64,000 bases of DNA from Bacillota bacterium. GTDB taxonomy: Bacteria; Bacillota; Clostridia; Lachnospirales; Lachnospiraceae. The translations under genes and the position numbers were made by a program. The DNA is taken from positions 124,001 to 188,000 of the forward strand of contig JAEZZQ010000015.1 in the NCBI GenBank assembly GCA_023442465.1, in the 5' to 3' direction. The notes under the pieces are model-generated. The model saw nothing but the letters and a program-made list of their open reading frames with translations. It ran no database searches and was not told the DNA's origin. Of this stretch, positions 54,151-64,000 are shown in pieces. Each line of letters opens with the position of its first letter. Within the stretch, counting starts at the first letter, position 1.

Positions 54151-55155
54151 ATGATAGACGGCAAAAAGATACTTTTCAGCGGAATGCAGGCGACGGGAAC
54201 CTTGACTCTCGGAAACTATTTGGGAGCCCTTAAAAACTGGGTAACCTTAAGCGACGAGTACGAATGCTTTTATTCCGTTGTAGACTTACATTCCATAACG
54301 GTCAGACAAGACCCTGCCGAGCTTAGAAAAAGGGCAAGAAATTTACTGACTTTATACATTGCGGCAGGTCTCGATCCTAAGAAAAACTGCATTTATTATC
54401 AGTCGCACGTATCGGGCCACGCAGAGCTTTCGTGGATATTAAACTGTTTTACCTATATGGGTGAACTTAACCGTATGACGCAGTTTAAGGATAAAGCGTC
54501 AAAGCATACGGACAATATCAACGCCGGACTTTTCACTTATCCGGTGCTTATGGCGGCAGACATTCTTTTGTATCAGGCTGACGTAGTTCCCGTAGGCAAA
54601 GACCAGCTTCAGCATCTGGAAATTACAAGAGATATCGCTCAGCGATTTAACGCTGTATACGGGGATGTTTTTACGGTGCCGGAGCCTTATATCGGCAAAG
54701 CCGGAGCAAAAATCATGAGCCTGCAGGATCCGGAGAAAAAAATGTCGAAGTCGGATGAAAATCCTAATGCCAGCATTTATCTCATGGATGATCCGGACAC
54801 GATTATCCGCAAGTTCAAGCGGGCTGTGACAGATTCTGAAGGGGCCGTAAGGTACCGTGAGGAACAACCGGGCATTAAAAACCTGATCGATATTTATTGC
54901 TCCTGCACCGGAAAGACGCCGGAGGAGACGGAAAAGGAGTTCGACGGCAAAGGATATGGCGATTTCAAGCTGGCGGTAGGAGAATCCGTAGTGGGCGTGT
55001 TAAAGCCCGTTCAGGATCGTTTTGCAGAGTTGATTCAGGATAAGTCCTATATTGACGGCGTTATCAGAGAAAATGCGGATAAGGCCGGTTACTATGCGAC
55101 GAAGACCTTGCGCAAGGTTCAGAAAAAGGTTGGTTTTCCTGAGAGGATAAAATAA
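54151..55155 (+). CDS. trpS: Tryptophanyl-tRNA synthetase
   Basis: A 334-residue class I synthetase charging tRNA-Trp. The HIGH-type motif is in GMQATGTLTLGNYLGAL, ADILLYQADVVPVGKDQLQH is the Trp pocket and KMSKSDENP is KMSKS. ATG 54151 has TTGGAGG 8 bp upstream; the frame from 54136 starts before it. It restores backbone base composition after the toxin island. Confidence 0.97.
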   Translation: MIDGKKILFSGMQATGTLTLGNYLGALKNWVTLSDEYECFYSVVDLHSITVRQDPAELRKRARNLLTLYIAAGLDPKKNCIYYQSHVSGHAELSWILNCFTYMGELNRMTQFKDKASKHTDNINAGLFTYPVLMAADILLYQADVVPVGKDQLQHLEITRDIAQRFNAVYGDVFTVPEPYIGKAGAKIMSLQDPEKKMSKSDENPNASIYLMDDPDTIIRKFKRAVTDSEGAVRYREEQPGIKNLIDIYCSCTGKTPEETEKEFDGKGYGDFKLAVGESVVGVLKPVQDRFAELIQDKSYIDGVIRENADKAGYYATKTLRKVQKKVGFPERIK

Positions 55156-55174
55156 AGTTAAATAAAATGCGAAT

Positions 55175-55921
55175 ATGAATGAAAAACGTTTTGAAGAAGC
55201 TAAAAGTAAAATCGTAGGTATACAGAGAAATCGCGAGGGAATCGGTACCCTGCAGGAAAAGACCGTACATGCTGTGCTTAAGAATTATTATGCACCGGAT
55301 GTAACGACGCATGAGGTTTCCCTCCACAATTATGTGGCGGATATTTACACGGGAAATGAAATCATCGAGATTCAAAACGGCAATTTTTATAAAATCCGTA
55401 CGAAGCTTGAGGTATTTCTTGAAGAGCATCCGGTTACCGTGGTTTATCCCATTCCGCATACAAAATGGCTCATATGGATCGATGAAACCACCGGAGAGCT
55501 TTCGAAGAAAAGAAAAAGTCCGGTAACGGGGAGCGCATATCTGGCCTTCAATGAGTTATATAGGATTAAGCCATACCTGAAAAATACGAATCTGAAATTT
55601 TGCTTTCCGCTGATGGATGTGGAGGAATACCGGTTGTTAAACGGCTGGAGCAGGGATAAGAAAAAGGGCTCTTGCCGCTATGACCGAATTCCGGTGGCTC
55701 TTTTCGATGAAGTGGTCATCGAAAGGAGGGAGGATTATCTTCAGTTTCTTCCTTATGAGCTTCCGGAGGAATTCACTTCGGCCGATTTGGCAAAAAGTGC
55801 AAAGATTCCGTCACAAACGGCCAATCTTGTTTTGAACATTCTTCATTTCATGGAGGTGGTGGAGCGGATTGGTAAAAGCAGCCGCTCCTATTTATATAGG
55901 ATTGCGGAAGACTTGGGCTAA
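55175..55921 (+). CDS. Unknown protein: PD-(D/E)xK-like nuclease fold plus winged helix (putative)
   Basis: A 248-residue soluble protein that I do not recognise as a named family. Residues E28, D56 and E65-x-Q67 (ADIYTGNEIIEIQNG) fit the E...D...ExQ/ExK arrangement of the PD-(D/E)xK nuclease core. The C-terminal part (about 205-245, FTSADLAKSAKIPSQTANLV) looks like a winged helix. ATG 55175 lacks a strong Shine-Dalgarno. It lies between trpS and a sensor kinase. Nuclease activity is inferred from pattern only. Confidence 0.55.
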   Translation: MNEKRFEEAKSKIVGIQRNREGIGTLQEKTVHAVLKNYYAPDVTTHEVSLHNYVADIYTGNEIIEIQNGNFYKIRTKLEVFLEEHPVTVVYPIPHTKWLIWIDETTGELSKKRKSPVTGSAYLAFNELYRIKPYLKNTNLKFCFPLMDVEEYRLLNGWSRDKKKGSCRYDRIPVALFDEVVIERREDYLQFLPYELPEEFTSADLAKSAKIPSQTANLVLNILHFMEVVERIGKSSRSYLYRIAEDLG

Positions 55922-55933
55922 AGAGGAAAAAGC

Positions 55934-58150
55934 ATGGGGAATATATTGGTTACAGTTCAGCTATTAGGTTCATTCGTAGCGTTTGCGCTAATCATACTTG
56001 TTTATAGGGCAAAGTCCTCCGAGCCACAGAAGGTGCTTTTAGCAGGAACGATTTTTGTCTATATCAATATGCTCGGGTATTATTTCGAATTGACTTCAAA
56101 GACGGTTGAGACCGCGATTCTCGGTATTAAGATGGAATATATCGGGAACACTCTCGGTTCTTTACTATTCATTTTCTTTGTGTGCATTTACAGTCCGCAG
56201 AAAAGTTACCGTTTTTGGAAGATTTTTTATCTGATCAACAATTTGTTCATCTTATTTCTTGTTCTGACCTATCCCAATCATACGTTATACTACAAAGGCA
56301 TAAGTATGCGCATCGGAGGAGGCATTACTTATGTGGATATGGAATACGGCATTTTTTATTACTGGTGGGTCATTTCCTCCAGCGTATTAGGAATGCTGGT
56401 AGTCTACATAGCGAGCTGTGCCTATATGGGCTATAAGAGCAAGAATCATCCGGAATACGCATGGATCATTGCGGCTGCCTCTATCTCCACGCTGTCCTGG
56501 CCCTTGAACATATTTCATGTGTTCGGAGATTATGACATCGGGCCGATGACGCTTCTTCTTACCACGGCCTGTCTTACCATCATTACCTCCAAGTACCGTA
56601 TGTTCGATACTGTGGCGACTGCCAAGAACCAGCTCATCGATGAACTGGAAGACGGCATCATCGTCTATGACGGGGATGAGCGGCTGGCCTATTATAACAT
56701 CGGGGCGCTGTTGGTATTCCCTGAGCTTGAAAAAAGTTGGCCGAAAGAAGAGGCCAAGGAGCAGTTAGAAGAGTTCCTTTTAAAAAATGAGGATGGGTTC
56801 TTGCGTGACGGGCGTTACTATCAGTGGAAAAGAAAGGCTATGTTCGACGGTAAAAAGAGGCTTTTGGGTGAAATTATCCGCATCGTTGATTATACTGAAA
56901 CTTACGAGCATACAAACAAGCTGCTGGAGTTGAAAAATGATGCGGAAAAAGCGAACCGGGCGAAGAGTATGTTCTTAACGAATATGAGCCACGAAATACG
57001 TACACCGCTCAATGCCATCGTGGGCATGGACGAGCTTATTTTACGGGAGAACGCTTCGGAGAGTATAAACGAATACGCCGGAAATATAAGGGAAGCGGGG
57101 CGGGTGCTTCTCGCTCTCATTAACGATGTACTGGATATTTCCAAGATAGAATCGGGCAAATTGGATGTAAAGGCGGACCAGTACGAAATGAGCTCCCTGC
57201 TTTATAATGTTTTCACCATGATTTCTATGAAGGCGGAGGAAAAGGGGCTGGTCTTCCGCATGGAAATCGACGAGACACTTCCCAACTGCCTTTACGGAGA
57301 CGAAATGAGGTTAAAGCAATGCCTGGTGAATTTGCTGACCAATTCGGTCAAGTATACAAAAAAAGGTAAAGTTACCTTTAAGGTTTCATGGAAGCCGATA
57401 AGTGAAGAGGAGCTTACGCTTCAAATCGCGGTATCGGATACGGGTATCGGTATTAAACAAAGCGATTTGGGAAGGATATTCGATTCCTTTGAACGTGTGG
57501 ATTATCCGAAGAATAAGGGAATAGAGGGCTCCGGCCTGGGGCTTAACATTACGAAGGAACTGGTGAGCCTTATGGGAGGATGCCTGGACGTCGAAAGCGT
57601 TTATGGCGAGGGCAGTACCTTTCACTTTGAGATTCCACAGGGAATACCGAATAAGCTGCAAGCTTCCGCACCTATCGGGAAGCTTAAACTGCAAAATGTA
57701 AACAATACATCTCCCCACAAGTCATCTTATATATTTACGGCACCCGAAGCGAGGGCTCTTGTTGTAGACGATAACGCCGTTAATATTGCCGTAGTGCGGG
57801 GGCTTTTGAAAAAATGCAATATTCAGACGGAGGATGCGCTCAGCGGACCGGAATGTCTGGACAAAGTGAGTAAAAGTCATTATGATATAATACTGATGGA
57901 TCATATGATGCCGGGAATGGACGGAATCGAGACCTTTAAGAAAATCAGGCAGATGAAGAACGGCAAATGTGAAAACGTTCCCTGCATAGCGCTGACGGCT
58001 AATGCCGTGGCAGGCTCTAAGGACCAATATCTGGCGGCGGGCTTTACGGATTACTTATCCAAGCCCATCAACATTGATGAGTTGTACCGCCAGCTCATGG
58101 AATACCTTCCGGCATCTATGATAATCCGTCAGAAGGAAGAAGAGGAGTAA
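55934..58150 (+). CDS. Hybrid sensor histidine kinase/response regulator
   Basis: A 738-residue membrane protein. The N-terminus has seven hydrophobic helices (residues about 5-225, a 7TM-His-kinase-type input). A PAS-like segment follows, then HisKA (FLTNMSHEIRTPLNAIVG), HATPase (GSGLGLNITKELVSLMGG) and a C-terminal receiver with DDNAVN, phospho-acceptor in ILMDHMMPGMDG and KPI. The output partner is not adjacent. The start follows AAAGAGGAAAAAGC. Confidence 0.93.
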   Translation: MGNILVTVQLLGSFVAFALIILVYRAKSSEPQKVLLAGTIFVYINMLGYYFELTSKTVETAILGIKMEYIGNTLGSLLFIFFVCIYSPQKSYRFWKIFYLINNLFILFLVLTYPNHTLYYKGISMRIGGGITYVDMEYGIFYYWWVISSSVLGMLVVYIASCAYMGYKSKNHPEYAWIIAAASISTLSWPLNIFHVFGDYDIGPMTLLLTTACLTIITSKYRMFDTVATAKNQLIDELEDGIIVYDGDERLAYYNIGALLVFPELEKSWPKEEAKEQLEEFLLKNEDGFLRDGRYYQWKRKAMFDGKKRLLGEIIRIVDYTETYEHTNKLLELKNDAEKANRAKSMFLTNMSHEIRTPLNAIVGMDELILRENASESINEYAGNIREAGRVLLALINDVLDISKIESGKLDVKADQYEMSSLLYNVFTMISMKAEEKGLVFRMEIDETLPNCLYGDEMRLKQCLVNLLTNSVKYTKKGKVTFKVSWKPISEEELTLQIAVSDTGIGIKQSDLGRIFDSFERVDYPKNKGIEGSGLGLNITKELVSLMGGCLDVESVYGEGSTFHFEIPQGIPNKLQASAPIGKLKLQNVNNTSPHKSSYIFTAPEARALVVDDNAVNIAVVRGLLKKCNIQTEDALSGPECLDKVSKSHYDIILMDHMMPGMDGIETFKKIRQMKNGKCENVPCIALTANAVAGSKDQYLAAGFTDYLSKPINIDELYRQLMEYLPASMIIRQKEEEE

Positions 58151-58159
58151 GGATTTTTT

Positions 58160-59572
58160 ATGACAACACAAACAGAAACTGCCCGTCAGTTTTTCTTTAT
58201 CGAAAAAGCGAAGGAGTATGTAGATGAACTGGCGGAAAGGCTGGGCCGCAGACCGGTCTGCAATGTAACGACCTTCGGCTGTCAGATGAATGCCAGAGAT
58301 TCGGAAAAGCTGGCAGGTATATTGGAACAAGTAGGATATGAACTGATAGAATCTGAGGATGCGGACCTCGTAATCTACAATACATGTACGGTCAGAGATA
58401 ATGCCAACCAGAGAGTATACGGCAGACTGGGCTTTCTAAACAGCATGAAGCAGAAAAAGCCCCATATGAAAATCGCCCTCTGCGGCTGCATGATGCAGGA
58501 GGACGCAGTTATTGAAAAGATTAAGAAGAGCTACCGATTTGTGGATTTGATTTTCGGCACCCACAATATTTTCAAATTTGCCGAGCTTTTATGTACCATG
58601 TTCGAATCTGAGGATATGGTAATCGATATATGGAAGGATACCGATCAGATCGTTGAAGATTTGCCGGTAGAGCGTAAATACCCATTCAAATCGGGAATCA
58701 ACATTATGTTTGGCTGCAATAATTTTTGCAGCTACTGCATCGTACCATATGTGAGAGGGCGTGAACGCAGCCGCAGTCCCAGGGACATCATAAAGGAAAT
58801 AGAAAGCCTGGCGGCGGACGGTGTGGTAGAAATCATGCTGTTGGGACAGAATGTAAACTCTTACGGCAAGACCTTAGAGGAGCCGATGAGCTTTGCAGAC
58901 CTCTTGCGGGAGGTAGAAAAGGTAGAAGGGATCGAGAGAATCCGTTTTATGACCTCGCATCCGAAGGATTTGTCGGAGGATCTGATTCAGGTCATGAAGG
59001 AATCGAAGAAGATATGCCGTCACCTTCATCTGCCGCTGCAATCCGGTTCTACCCGTATCCTGGATGCTATGAACCGTCGCTACACCAAGGAGCAGTATCT
59101 TGCCATTGCAGAGAGAATCCGGAAGGAAATTCCTGATATGTCTATTACTACGGATATTATTGTAGGTTTTCCCGGCGAGACCCTCGAGGATGTAGAGGAG
59201 ACCATTGACGTTGTAAAGCGGGTGCAGTATGACAACGCGTTTACCTTTATCTATTCCAAGCGGACCGGAACCCCGGCCGCAGCTATGGATAACCAAGTGT
59301 CACAGGAAGTGGTGAAGGAGGGTTTTGACAAGCTTTTGAAGGTAGTTCAGGACACGGCGAAAGAGCGTACCAGGCTTCTGGAGGGACAGATTCAGACTGC
59401 TCTCGTGGAAGAGGTGAACGAGCAGAACGACGCTCTCGTTACCGGAAGGCTTTCCAACAACACCATCGTACACTTTCCCGGAGATGCTTCCCTTATCGGC
59501 AAGATAGTGAAGGTTGAGCTGAAGGAATGCCATGGCTTTTATTATGCCGGTGAGATGCTGCAGGAAGCATGA
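58160..59572 (+). CDS. miaB: tRNA-2-methylthio-N6-dimethylallyladenosine synthase
   Basis: A 470-residue radical SAM methylthiotransferase that converts i6A37 to ms2i6A37 in tRNAs. The N-terminal UPF0004 domain has CNVTTFGCQMNARDSEK and CGCMMQ for one cluster. The radical SAM motif is GCNNFCSYCIVPYVRGRERS (CxxxCxxC). A C-terminal TRAM domain ends the protein. It precedes mutS/mutL, a common clostridial order. Confidence 0.96.
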   Translation: MTTQTETARQFFFIEKAKEYVDELAERLGRRPVCNVTTFGCQMNARDSEKLAGILEQVGYELIESEDADLVIYNTCTVRDNANQRVYGRLGFLNSMKQKKPHMKIALCGCMMQEDAVIEKIKKSYRFVDLIFGTHNIFKFAELLCTMFESEDMVIDIWKDTDQIVEDLPVERKYPFKSGINIMFGCNNFCSYCIVPYVRGRERSRSPRDIIKEIESLAADGVVEIMLLGQNVNSYGKTLEEPMSFADLLREVEKVEGIERIRFMTSHPKDLSEDLIQVMKESKKICRHLHLPLQSGSTRILDAMNRRYTKEQYLAIAERIRKEIPDMSITTDIIVGFPGETLEDVEETIDVVKRVQYDNAFTFIYSKRTGTPAAAMDNQVSQEVVKEGFDKLLKVVQDTAKERTRLLEGQIQTALVEEVNEQNDALVTGRLSNNTIVHFPGDASLIGKIVKVELKECHGFYYAGEMLQEA

Positions 59573-59729
59573 AGTGTATTTGCGCCGGAATGCAATCCGC
59601 ATCTAAAAATGATAGATACTATCAATAGAGGTCGATTTACAACCCCTACATTTTGTGGTATATTAAAAACGGGTATGCATATGGAGTATACCCGTTTATT
59701 CAATGATAGAAGAACAGAGGAGAGGAACA

Positions 59730-62375
59730 GTGGCAGAATTAACTCCTATGATGCAGCAATATATGGAAACGAAGAAAGAATACAAAGACTGTATTCTTTT
59801 TTACCGACTCGGTGATTTTTATGAGATGTTTTTCGAGGACGCGCTGACTGCATCGAAAGAGCTGGAAATTACATTGACCGGAAAGAACTGCGGACAAGAG
59901 GAGCGCGCGCCGATGTGCGGCATTCCTTATCATGCGGTGGACGGATATTTGAATAAGCTGGTTTCCAAGGGATATAAGGTTGCTATCTGCGAGCAGACGG
60001 AGGACCCGAAGCTTGCAAAGGGACTAGTGAAACGTGAGGTAGTCCGCATCGTTACGCCGGGTACGAATTTGAATATGCAGGCGTTAGAAGAGACGCAGAA
60101 CAATTATTTGATGTGCATTTCGTATTTTCCGGGAAAGATAGGCATTTCCATCGCCGATGTGACGACCGGTGACTATTACCTGACGGAGGTGGAGGACCTG
60201 CGCAGGCTTTCAGATGAGGTCAATAAATATATGCCTTCGGAAATTATTTGCAACGATGCCTTTTTAGTCAGCGGAGCCGATGTGGAGGATTTGAAGAACA
60301 GGCTGGGCATTACCGTATATCCGCTGGAATCCCATTACTTTGACGACGAGGGGTGTAAGAAATGCCTGATGCGGCATTTCCGTGTTCAGGTCCTGACAGG
60401 ACTTGGCATCGAGGACTTTCCTGTGGGAATGATTGCGGCAGGAGCACTTTTGCAGTATCTTTATGAGACACAGAAGACCTCCTTGGCTCATTTTACTCAT
60501 TTGTATCCCTACCTTACGAGCAAATATATGCTTTTGGACAGCTCCACCAGACGTAATCTGGAACTGACAGAGACTCTGAGGGAAAAGCAGAAGAGAGGTT
60601 CCCTTTTGTGGGTGCTGGATAAGACGAAGACCGCCATGGGAGCGAGAACGCTCAGAAGCTATATCGAACAGCCTTTGATTGACGCAGAAAGCATTGCTGA
60701 GCGCCAGGATGCTATCGGGGTGTTATGCGATAACGCAGTATCCAGAGATGAAATCAGAGAATATTTGAATCCCATTTATGACTTGGAGAGACTGCTTGGC
60801 AAGGTCAGCTATAAAACAGCCAACCCCAGAGATTTGATCGCTTTTCGTAACTCCCTCGAAATGCTGCCTCATATAAAGACTGTTCTGAGGGATATGGACA
60901 GCCGGCTGTTGCGCGGCATCGACAAAGATATCGATGGTTTGGAAGATATCTGCTGTCTCATAGAAAACGCAATCGTGGACGAACCGTCCATCGCCATAAA
61001 GGAAGGCGGCATTATAAAGGAAGGCTTCGACGAGACGATAGACAGCTTGCGAAGCGCCAAGACAGAAGGCAAAAACTGGCTTGCAAAGCTGGAAAACGAA
61101 GATAAGGAGCGCACAGGAATCAAAAACCTGCGCATCAAATACAACAAGGTATTCGGCTATTATTTCGAGGTGACGAACTCTTACGCAGGGATGGTGCCCG
61201 ACGATTACATAAGAAAGCAGACGCTTTCCAATGCCGAGAGGTACACTACACCCAGACTGAAGGAGCTGGAGGATACGATTTTAAATGCGGAGGATAAATT
61301 ATTCGCTTTGGAATATGATATATTCTGCAAGGTGAGAGACGCCATCGCCGAAGAAATCGAGAGAATCCAGAAAACGGCGAAGGCGGTGGCTGCGCTGGAC
61401 GTATTCGCATCCCTTTCGCTTACGGCGGAACGAAACCAGTATATACGCCCGAAAATAAATGAAAAGGGTATTATCGACATTAAGGACGGCAGACATCCGG
61501 TAGTAGAGAAGATGATTGTCAACGACATGTTCATCTCCAACGATACCTATCTGGATAACAATAAGAACTGCATTTCTGTTATTACAGGGCCGAATATGGC
61601 GGGGAAATCCACCTATATGAGGCAAGCGGCGCTTATCGTGCTGATGGCTCAGATCGGAAGCTTCGTGCCTGCGTCTTCAGCGAACATCGGTATTGTGGAC
61701 CGGATTTTTACAAGAGTGGGTGCCTCCGACGATTTGGCCAGCGGGCAAAGCACCTTCATGGTGGAGATGAACGAGGTGGCGAATATTTTGCGAAATGCTA
61801 CGCCTAACAGTCTGTTAGTGCTGGATGAAATCGGCAGAGGAACCTCCACCTTCGATGGACTCAGTATCGCATGGGCGGTAATTGAGCATATCAGCAATCG
61901 AAAGTATCTGGGAGCGAAGACTCTTTTTGCTACTCATTACCATGAACTGACCGAATTAGAGGGAAAGATGAGCAACGTAAACAATTATTGCATTGCCGTG
62001 AAGGAAAAGGGAGATGATATTGTCTTTCTCCGCAAAATTATAAAGGGCGGGGCGGATAAGAGCTACGGCATTCAGGTTGCGAAGCTGGCGGGAGTTCCCG
62101 ACATGGTAATCGACAGAGCAAAAGAAATTGTGGAACAGCTCAGCGACAACGACATTACGGAAAAGGTGCAGAGCATTGCAATCGATAATAAAACGGATAA
62201 AAAGACGTCGAAGAAGTATGATGAGGTAGATTTGGAACAGATTTCCCTGTTCGATACAGTAAGCGATGACGATGTGCTTAAGGAATTGAAAGAGGTAGAT
62301 GTTACAAATCTGACACCTTTAGATGCGCTGAATACTTTGTACCGTTTGCAGAACAAGCTAAAGAACCGCTGGTAA
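59730..62375 (+). CDS. mutS: DNA mismatch repair protein MutS
   Basis: An 881-residue mismatch sensor. The mismatch-binding segment is RLGDFYEMFFEDA (Phe-x-Glu), Walker A is GPNMAGKSTYMRQ and the next motifs are DEIGRGTSTFDGLS and FATHYHEL. I chose GTG 59730, giving MAELTPMMQQY, with AGGAG 7 bp upstream; the ATG at 59703 lies before this site. It is followed 30 bp later by mutL. Confidence 0.97.
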   Translation: MAELTPMMQQYMETKKEYKDCILFYRLGDFYEMFFEDALTASKELEITLTGKNCGQEERAPMCGIPYHAVDGYLNKLVSKGYKVAICEQTEDPKLAKGLVKREVVRIVTPGTNLNMQALEETQNNYLMCISYFPGKIGISIADVTTGDYYLTEVEDLRRLSDEVNKYMPSEIICNDAFLVSGADVEDLKNRLGITVYPLESHYFDDEGCKKCLMRHFRVQVLTGLGIEDFPVGMIAAGALLQYLYETQKTSLAHFTHLYPYLTSKYMLLDSSTRRNLELTETLREKQKRGSLLWVLDKTKTAMGARTLRSYIEQPLIDAESIAERQDAIGVLCDNAVSRDEIREYLNPIYDLERLLGKVSYKTANPRDLIAFRNSLEMLPHIKTVLRDMDSRLLRGIDKDIDGLEDICCLIENAIVDEPSIAIKEGGIIKEGFDETIDSLRSAKTEGKNWLAKLENEDKERTGIKNLRIKYNKVFGYYFEVTNSYAGMVPDDYIRKQTLSNAERYTTPRLKELEDTILNAEDKLFALEYDIFCKVRDAIAEEIERIQKTAKAVAALDVFASLSLTAERNQYIRPKINEKGIIDIKDGRHPVVEKMIVNDMFISNDTYLDNNKNCISVITGPNMAGKSTYMRQAALIVLMAQIGSFVPASSANIGIVDRIFTRVGASDDLASGQSTFMVEMNEVANILRNATPNSLLVLDEIGRGTSTFDGLSIAWAVIEHISNRKYLGAKTLFATHYHELTELEGKMSNVNNYCIAVKEKGDDIVFLRKIIKGGADKSYGIQVAKLAGVPDMVIDRAKEIVEQLSDNDITEKVQSIAIDNKTDKKTSKKYDEVDLEQISLFDTVSDDDVLKELKEVDVTNLTPLDALNTLYRLQNKLKNRW

Positions 62376-62405
62376 AGGCAGGAAGGCACGGAAAGGGGAG
62401 AAATC

Positions 62406-64000
62406 ATGGCACAGATAAACGTACTAAGCAAGGACACGATTGATAAAATAGCTGCCGGTGAAGTGGTGGAGCGGCCGGCCAGTGTGGTGAAGGAGCTTCT
62501 GGAAAATGCCATAGATGCAGGAGCTTCGGTAGTCACGGTAGAAATCAAGGAGGGCGGCATCTCGCTGATCCGTGTGACGGATAACGGCTGCGGCATCGAT
62601 AAGAGCGAGGTTTCAAAAGCCTTTCTAAGACATGCTACCAGCAAAATTAATTCGGTGGAAGATTTGATGCACATCGCAAGTCTCGGCTTTCGCGGGGAAG
62701 CGCTGTCCAGTATCGCTGCCGTATCAAAGCTGGAATTGATTACGAAGACGAAGGATGAGCTTACCGGGATACGCTATGCGATAGAGGGAGGTTGGGAAAA
62801 AGAATCCGAAGAGATAGGTGCTCCGAACGGTACGACGATTCTTGTGAGAAATCTTTTCTTCAATACTCCCGTGCGGAAAAAGTTCTTAAAACAGCCACAG
62901 ACGGAAGGCGGTTATGTTTCCGATTTGATGGAGCATATGGCACTGTCCAATCCCGGAGTTTCCTTTAAATACATCAATAACGGACAAACCCGTTTTTACA
63001 CCTCGGGAAATGGTAATTTGCAGGAGATTATCTACCGCATTTACGGCAAGGATATTTCCTCTTCACTCATTCCCGTGGATATTTCTGAAAACGGCATTCA
63101 TATGTCAGGATTTATAGGGAAGCCGGAGATCAACAGAGCGAACCGCAGCTTTGAAATATACTTTGTGAATGGCCGCTTTATAAAGAGCGGAATAATCGGA
63201 AAAGCGATTGAAGAGGGCTATAAAAAATATGTAATGCAGCATAAGTTTCCTTTCGTAGTCCTTCACCTTCAAATCGATTCTCAGGAAATGGACGTGAACG
63301 TACATCCTACTAAAATGGAGGTCAGGTTCACGAACCAGATGAAGCTCTATGATTTTATTTCCGAGCACATTATAAGGAGTCTTCATGAAACGGAGCTGAT
63401 TCCGGCCGTCACATTGGAAGAGCGAAAAAAAGAAGCGCCGGAAATAATCCCTTCGGGCGCGGTTCCTGAACCCTTTGAAGCGAGGCGCTTGCATAGCGAC
63501 AGGCAAGGAAACTACGCGAATAATGAAGCATCTGTAAGAGAAAAAGATTTTATAGCGAAAGAAAACTTCGTGAGAGAAGAGAATACTTATGGAGAGACGC
63601 GCGAAAAAGACATATCTGAAAAAAACACAGCTATAGAAAGCGATTTTTTTGTCGAAAACCGAATTTTGCTGAAAAAAGAAGAAACCCGGCAGATGGCGGA
63701 TAAAATGAAGGATATCCTGCAAAACCCCCTGGTCGGTCGGATAATAGGAACGGAAAACCGTTCAGATACTCAAGAGAATGCAAAGAATCATGCAAACATT
63801 ATAAAAGCTGGCGAGCATATATTTGTCGAAAAACCGACACAGCTTAATTTGTTCGAAGAAAAAATGCTGACTAAGGAAGCCAGGGCGCAGTACCGTATCA
63901 TGGGGCAGATATTCGATACATACTGGCTCGTAGCTTTTTCTGATAAGCTGTTTATCATTGACCAGCATGCCGCTCATGAAAAGGTGAAGTACGAGAAGTT
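62406..64000 (+). CDS. mutL: DNA mismatch repair protein MutL (3' truncated by window)
   Basis: A frame of more than 531 codons without a stop to the window end. The GHKL ATPase N-terminus has IAAGEVVERPASVVKELLEN, DNGCGI and GFRGEALSSI. A long low-conservation linker (residues about 335-475) is rich in Glu and Lys. The C-terminal endonuclease motif DQHAAHEKVKYE (DQHA-x2-E-x4-E) is just visible before the edge. GGGGAGAAATC precedes ATG 62406. It nicks DNA in cooperation with MutS. Confidence 0.96.
   Translation, partial: MAQINVLSKDTIDKIAAGEVVERPASVVKELLENAIDAGASVVTVEIKEGGISLIRVTDNGCGIDKSEVSKAFLRHATSKINSVEDLMHIASLGFRGEALSSIAAVSKLELITKTKDELTGIRYAIEGGWEKESEEIGAPNGTTILVRNLFFNTPVRKKFLKQPQTEGGYVSDLMEHMALSNPGVSFKYINNGQTRFYTSGNGNLQEIIYRIYGKDISSSLIPVDISENGIHMSGFIGKPEINRANRSFEIYFVNGRFIKSGIIGKAIEEGYKKYVMQHKFPFVVLHLQIDSQEMDVNVHPTKMEVRFTNQMKLYDFISEHIIRSLHETELIPAVTLEERKKEAPEIIPSGAVPEPFEARRLHSDRQGNYANNEASVREKDFIAKENFVREENTYGETREKDISEKNTAIESDFFVENRILLKKEETRQMADKMKDILQNPLVGRIIGTENRSDTQENAKNHANIIKAGEHIFVEKPTQLNLFEEKMLTKEARAQYRIMGQIFDTYWLVAFSDKLFIIDQHAAHEKVKYEK

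Overview
The window looks like a chromosome segment of an anaerobic, spore-forming member of the Clostridia, most likely Lachnospiraceae. The evidence is its gene content: spoIVA, a GerA-type germinant receptor subunit, cotJABC, a class III (anaerobic) ribonucleotide reductase nrdDG, a ferredoxin-like [FeFe] hydrogenase homologue, a tyrS T-box, GTP-type PEP carboxykinase and FeoAB. No rRNA, tRNA or CRISPR array was recognised. The backbone has moderate G+C content. Most genes are on the + strand in short operons; the only - strand genes I support are a secreted CAP protein, a Cys-rich peptide, cotJABC, a DUF1292 gene and a transposase relic.

Layout: 1-2.9 kb holds a MoxR ATPase tail, a CoxE-type VWA protein and an alanine/glycine symporter. 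2.9-6.1 kb holds T-box-tyrS and spoIVA. 6.4-15.3 kb holds nucleoside salvage (punA, cdd, mtaD-like), a metallo-hydrolase, a membrane-anchored MutS-like ATPase, RNase HI, a HAD phosphatase, a WYL regulator and an aminotransferase. A 133-bp interspersed repeat with inverted ends occurs here twice in full, once truncated and once as a terminal fragment. 15.3-21.3 kb holds nrdDG behind a promoter with probable NrdR boxes, a dUTPase-like gene, a gerA gene and a DegV gene. 21.5-27.6 kb holds a CAP protein, Nudix, a Cys/Gly-rich peptide, ferritin, pckG and cotJABC. 27.8-42.8 kb holds a Gld-type ABC system, feoAB with a probable Fur box, the hydrogenase homologue, gltX, a UvrD helicase, a GH13-fold protein that has lost its catalytic residues, a DUF5662 protein and another Cys/Asn/Gly-rich peptide. 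54.1-64 kb holds trpS, a possible nuclease-like protein, a hybrid sensor kinase, miaB, mutS and the start of mutL, which runs off the window.

The most interesting region is an AT-rich island at about 43.7-52.8 kb, between an IS200-type element (42.9-43.6 kb) and a decayed ISAs1-type transposase (53.1-54.0 kb). It encodes a streptolysin S-like thiazole/oxazole-modified peptide system. In order it has a LytTR response regulator and AgrC-like sensor kinase, a 20-residue small peptide ORF, a 41-residue SagA-like precursor missed by ordinary ORF calling, a hairpin, then SagB dehydrogenase, SagC, SagD YcaO cyclodehydratase (ending PHPLP), two CPBP membrane proteases, an ABC ATPase and an ABC-2 permease. 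The precursor leader closely resembles that of SagA. Its core has 16 heterocyclisable residues out of 17 and lacks the Gly/Ser-rich tail of SagA. This is probably a new member of the cytolysin/bacteriocin family under peptide quorum control.
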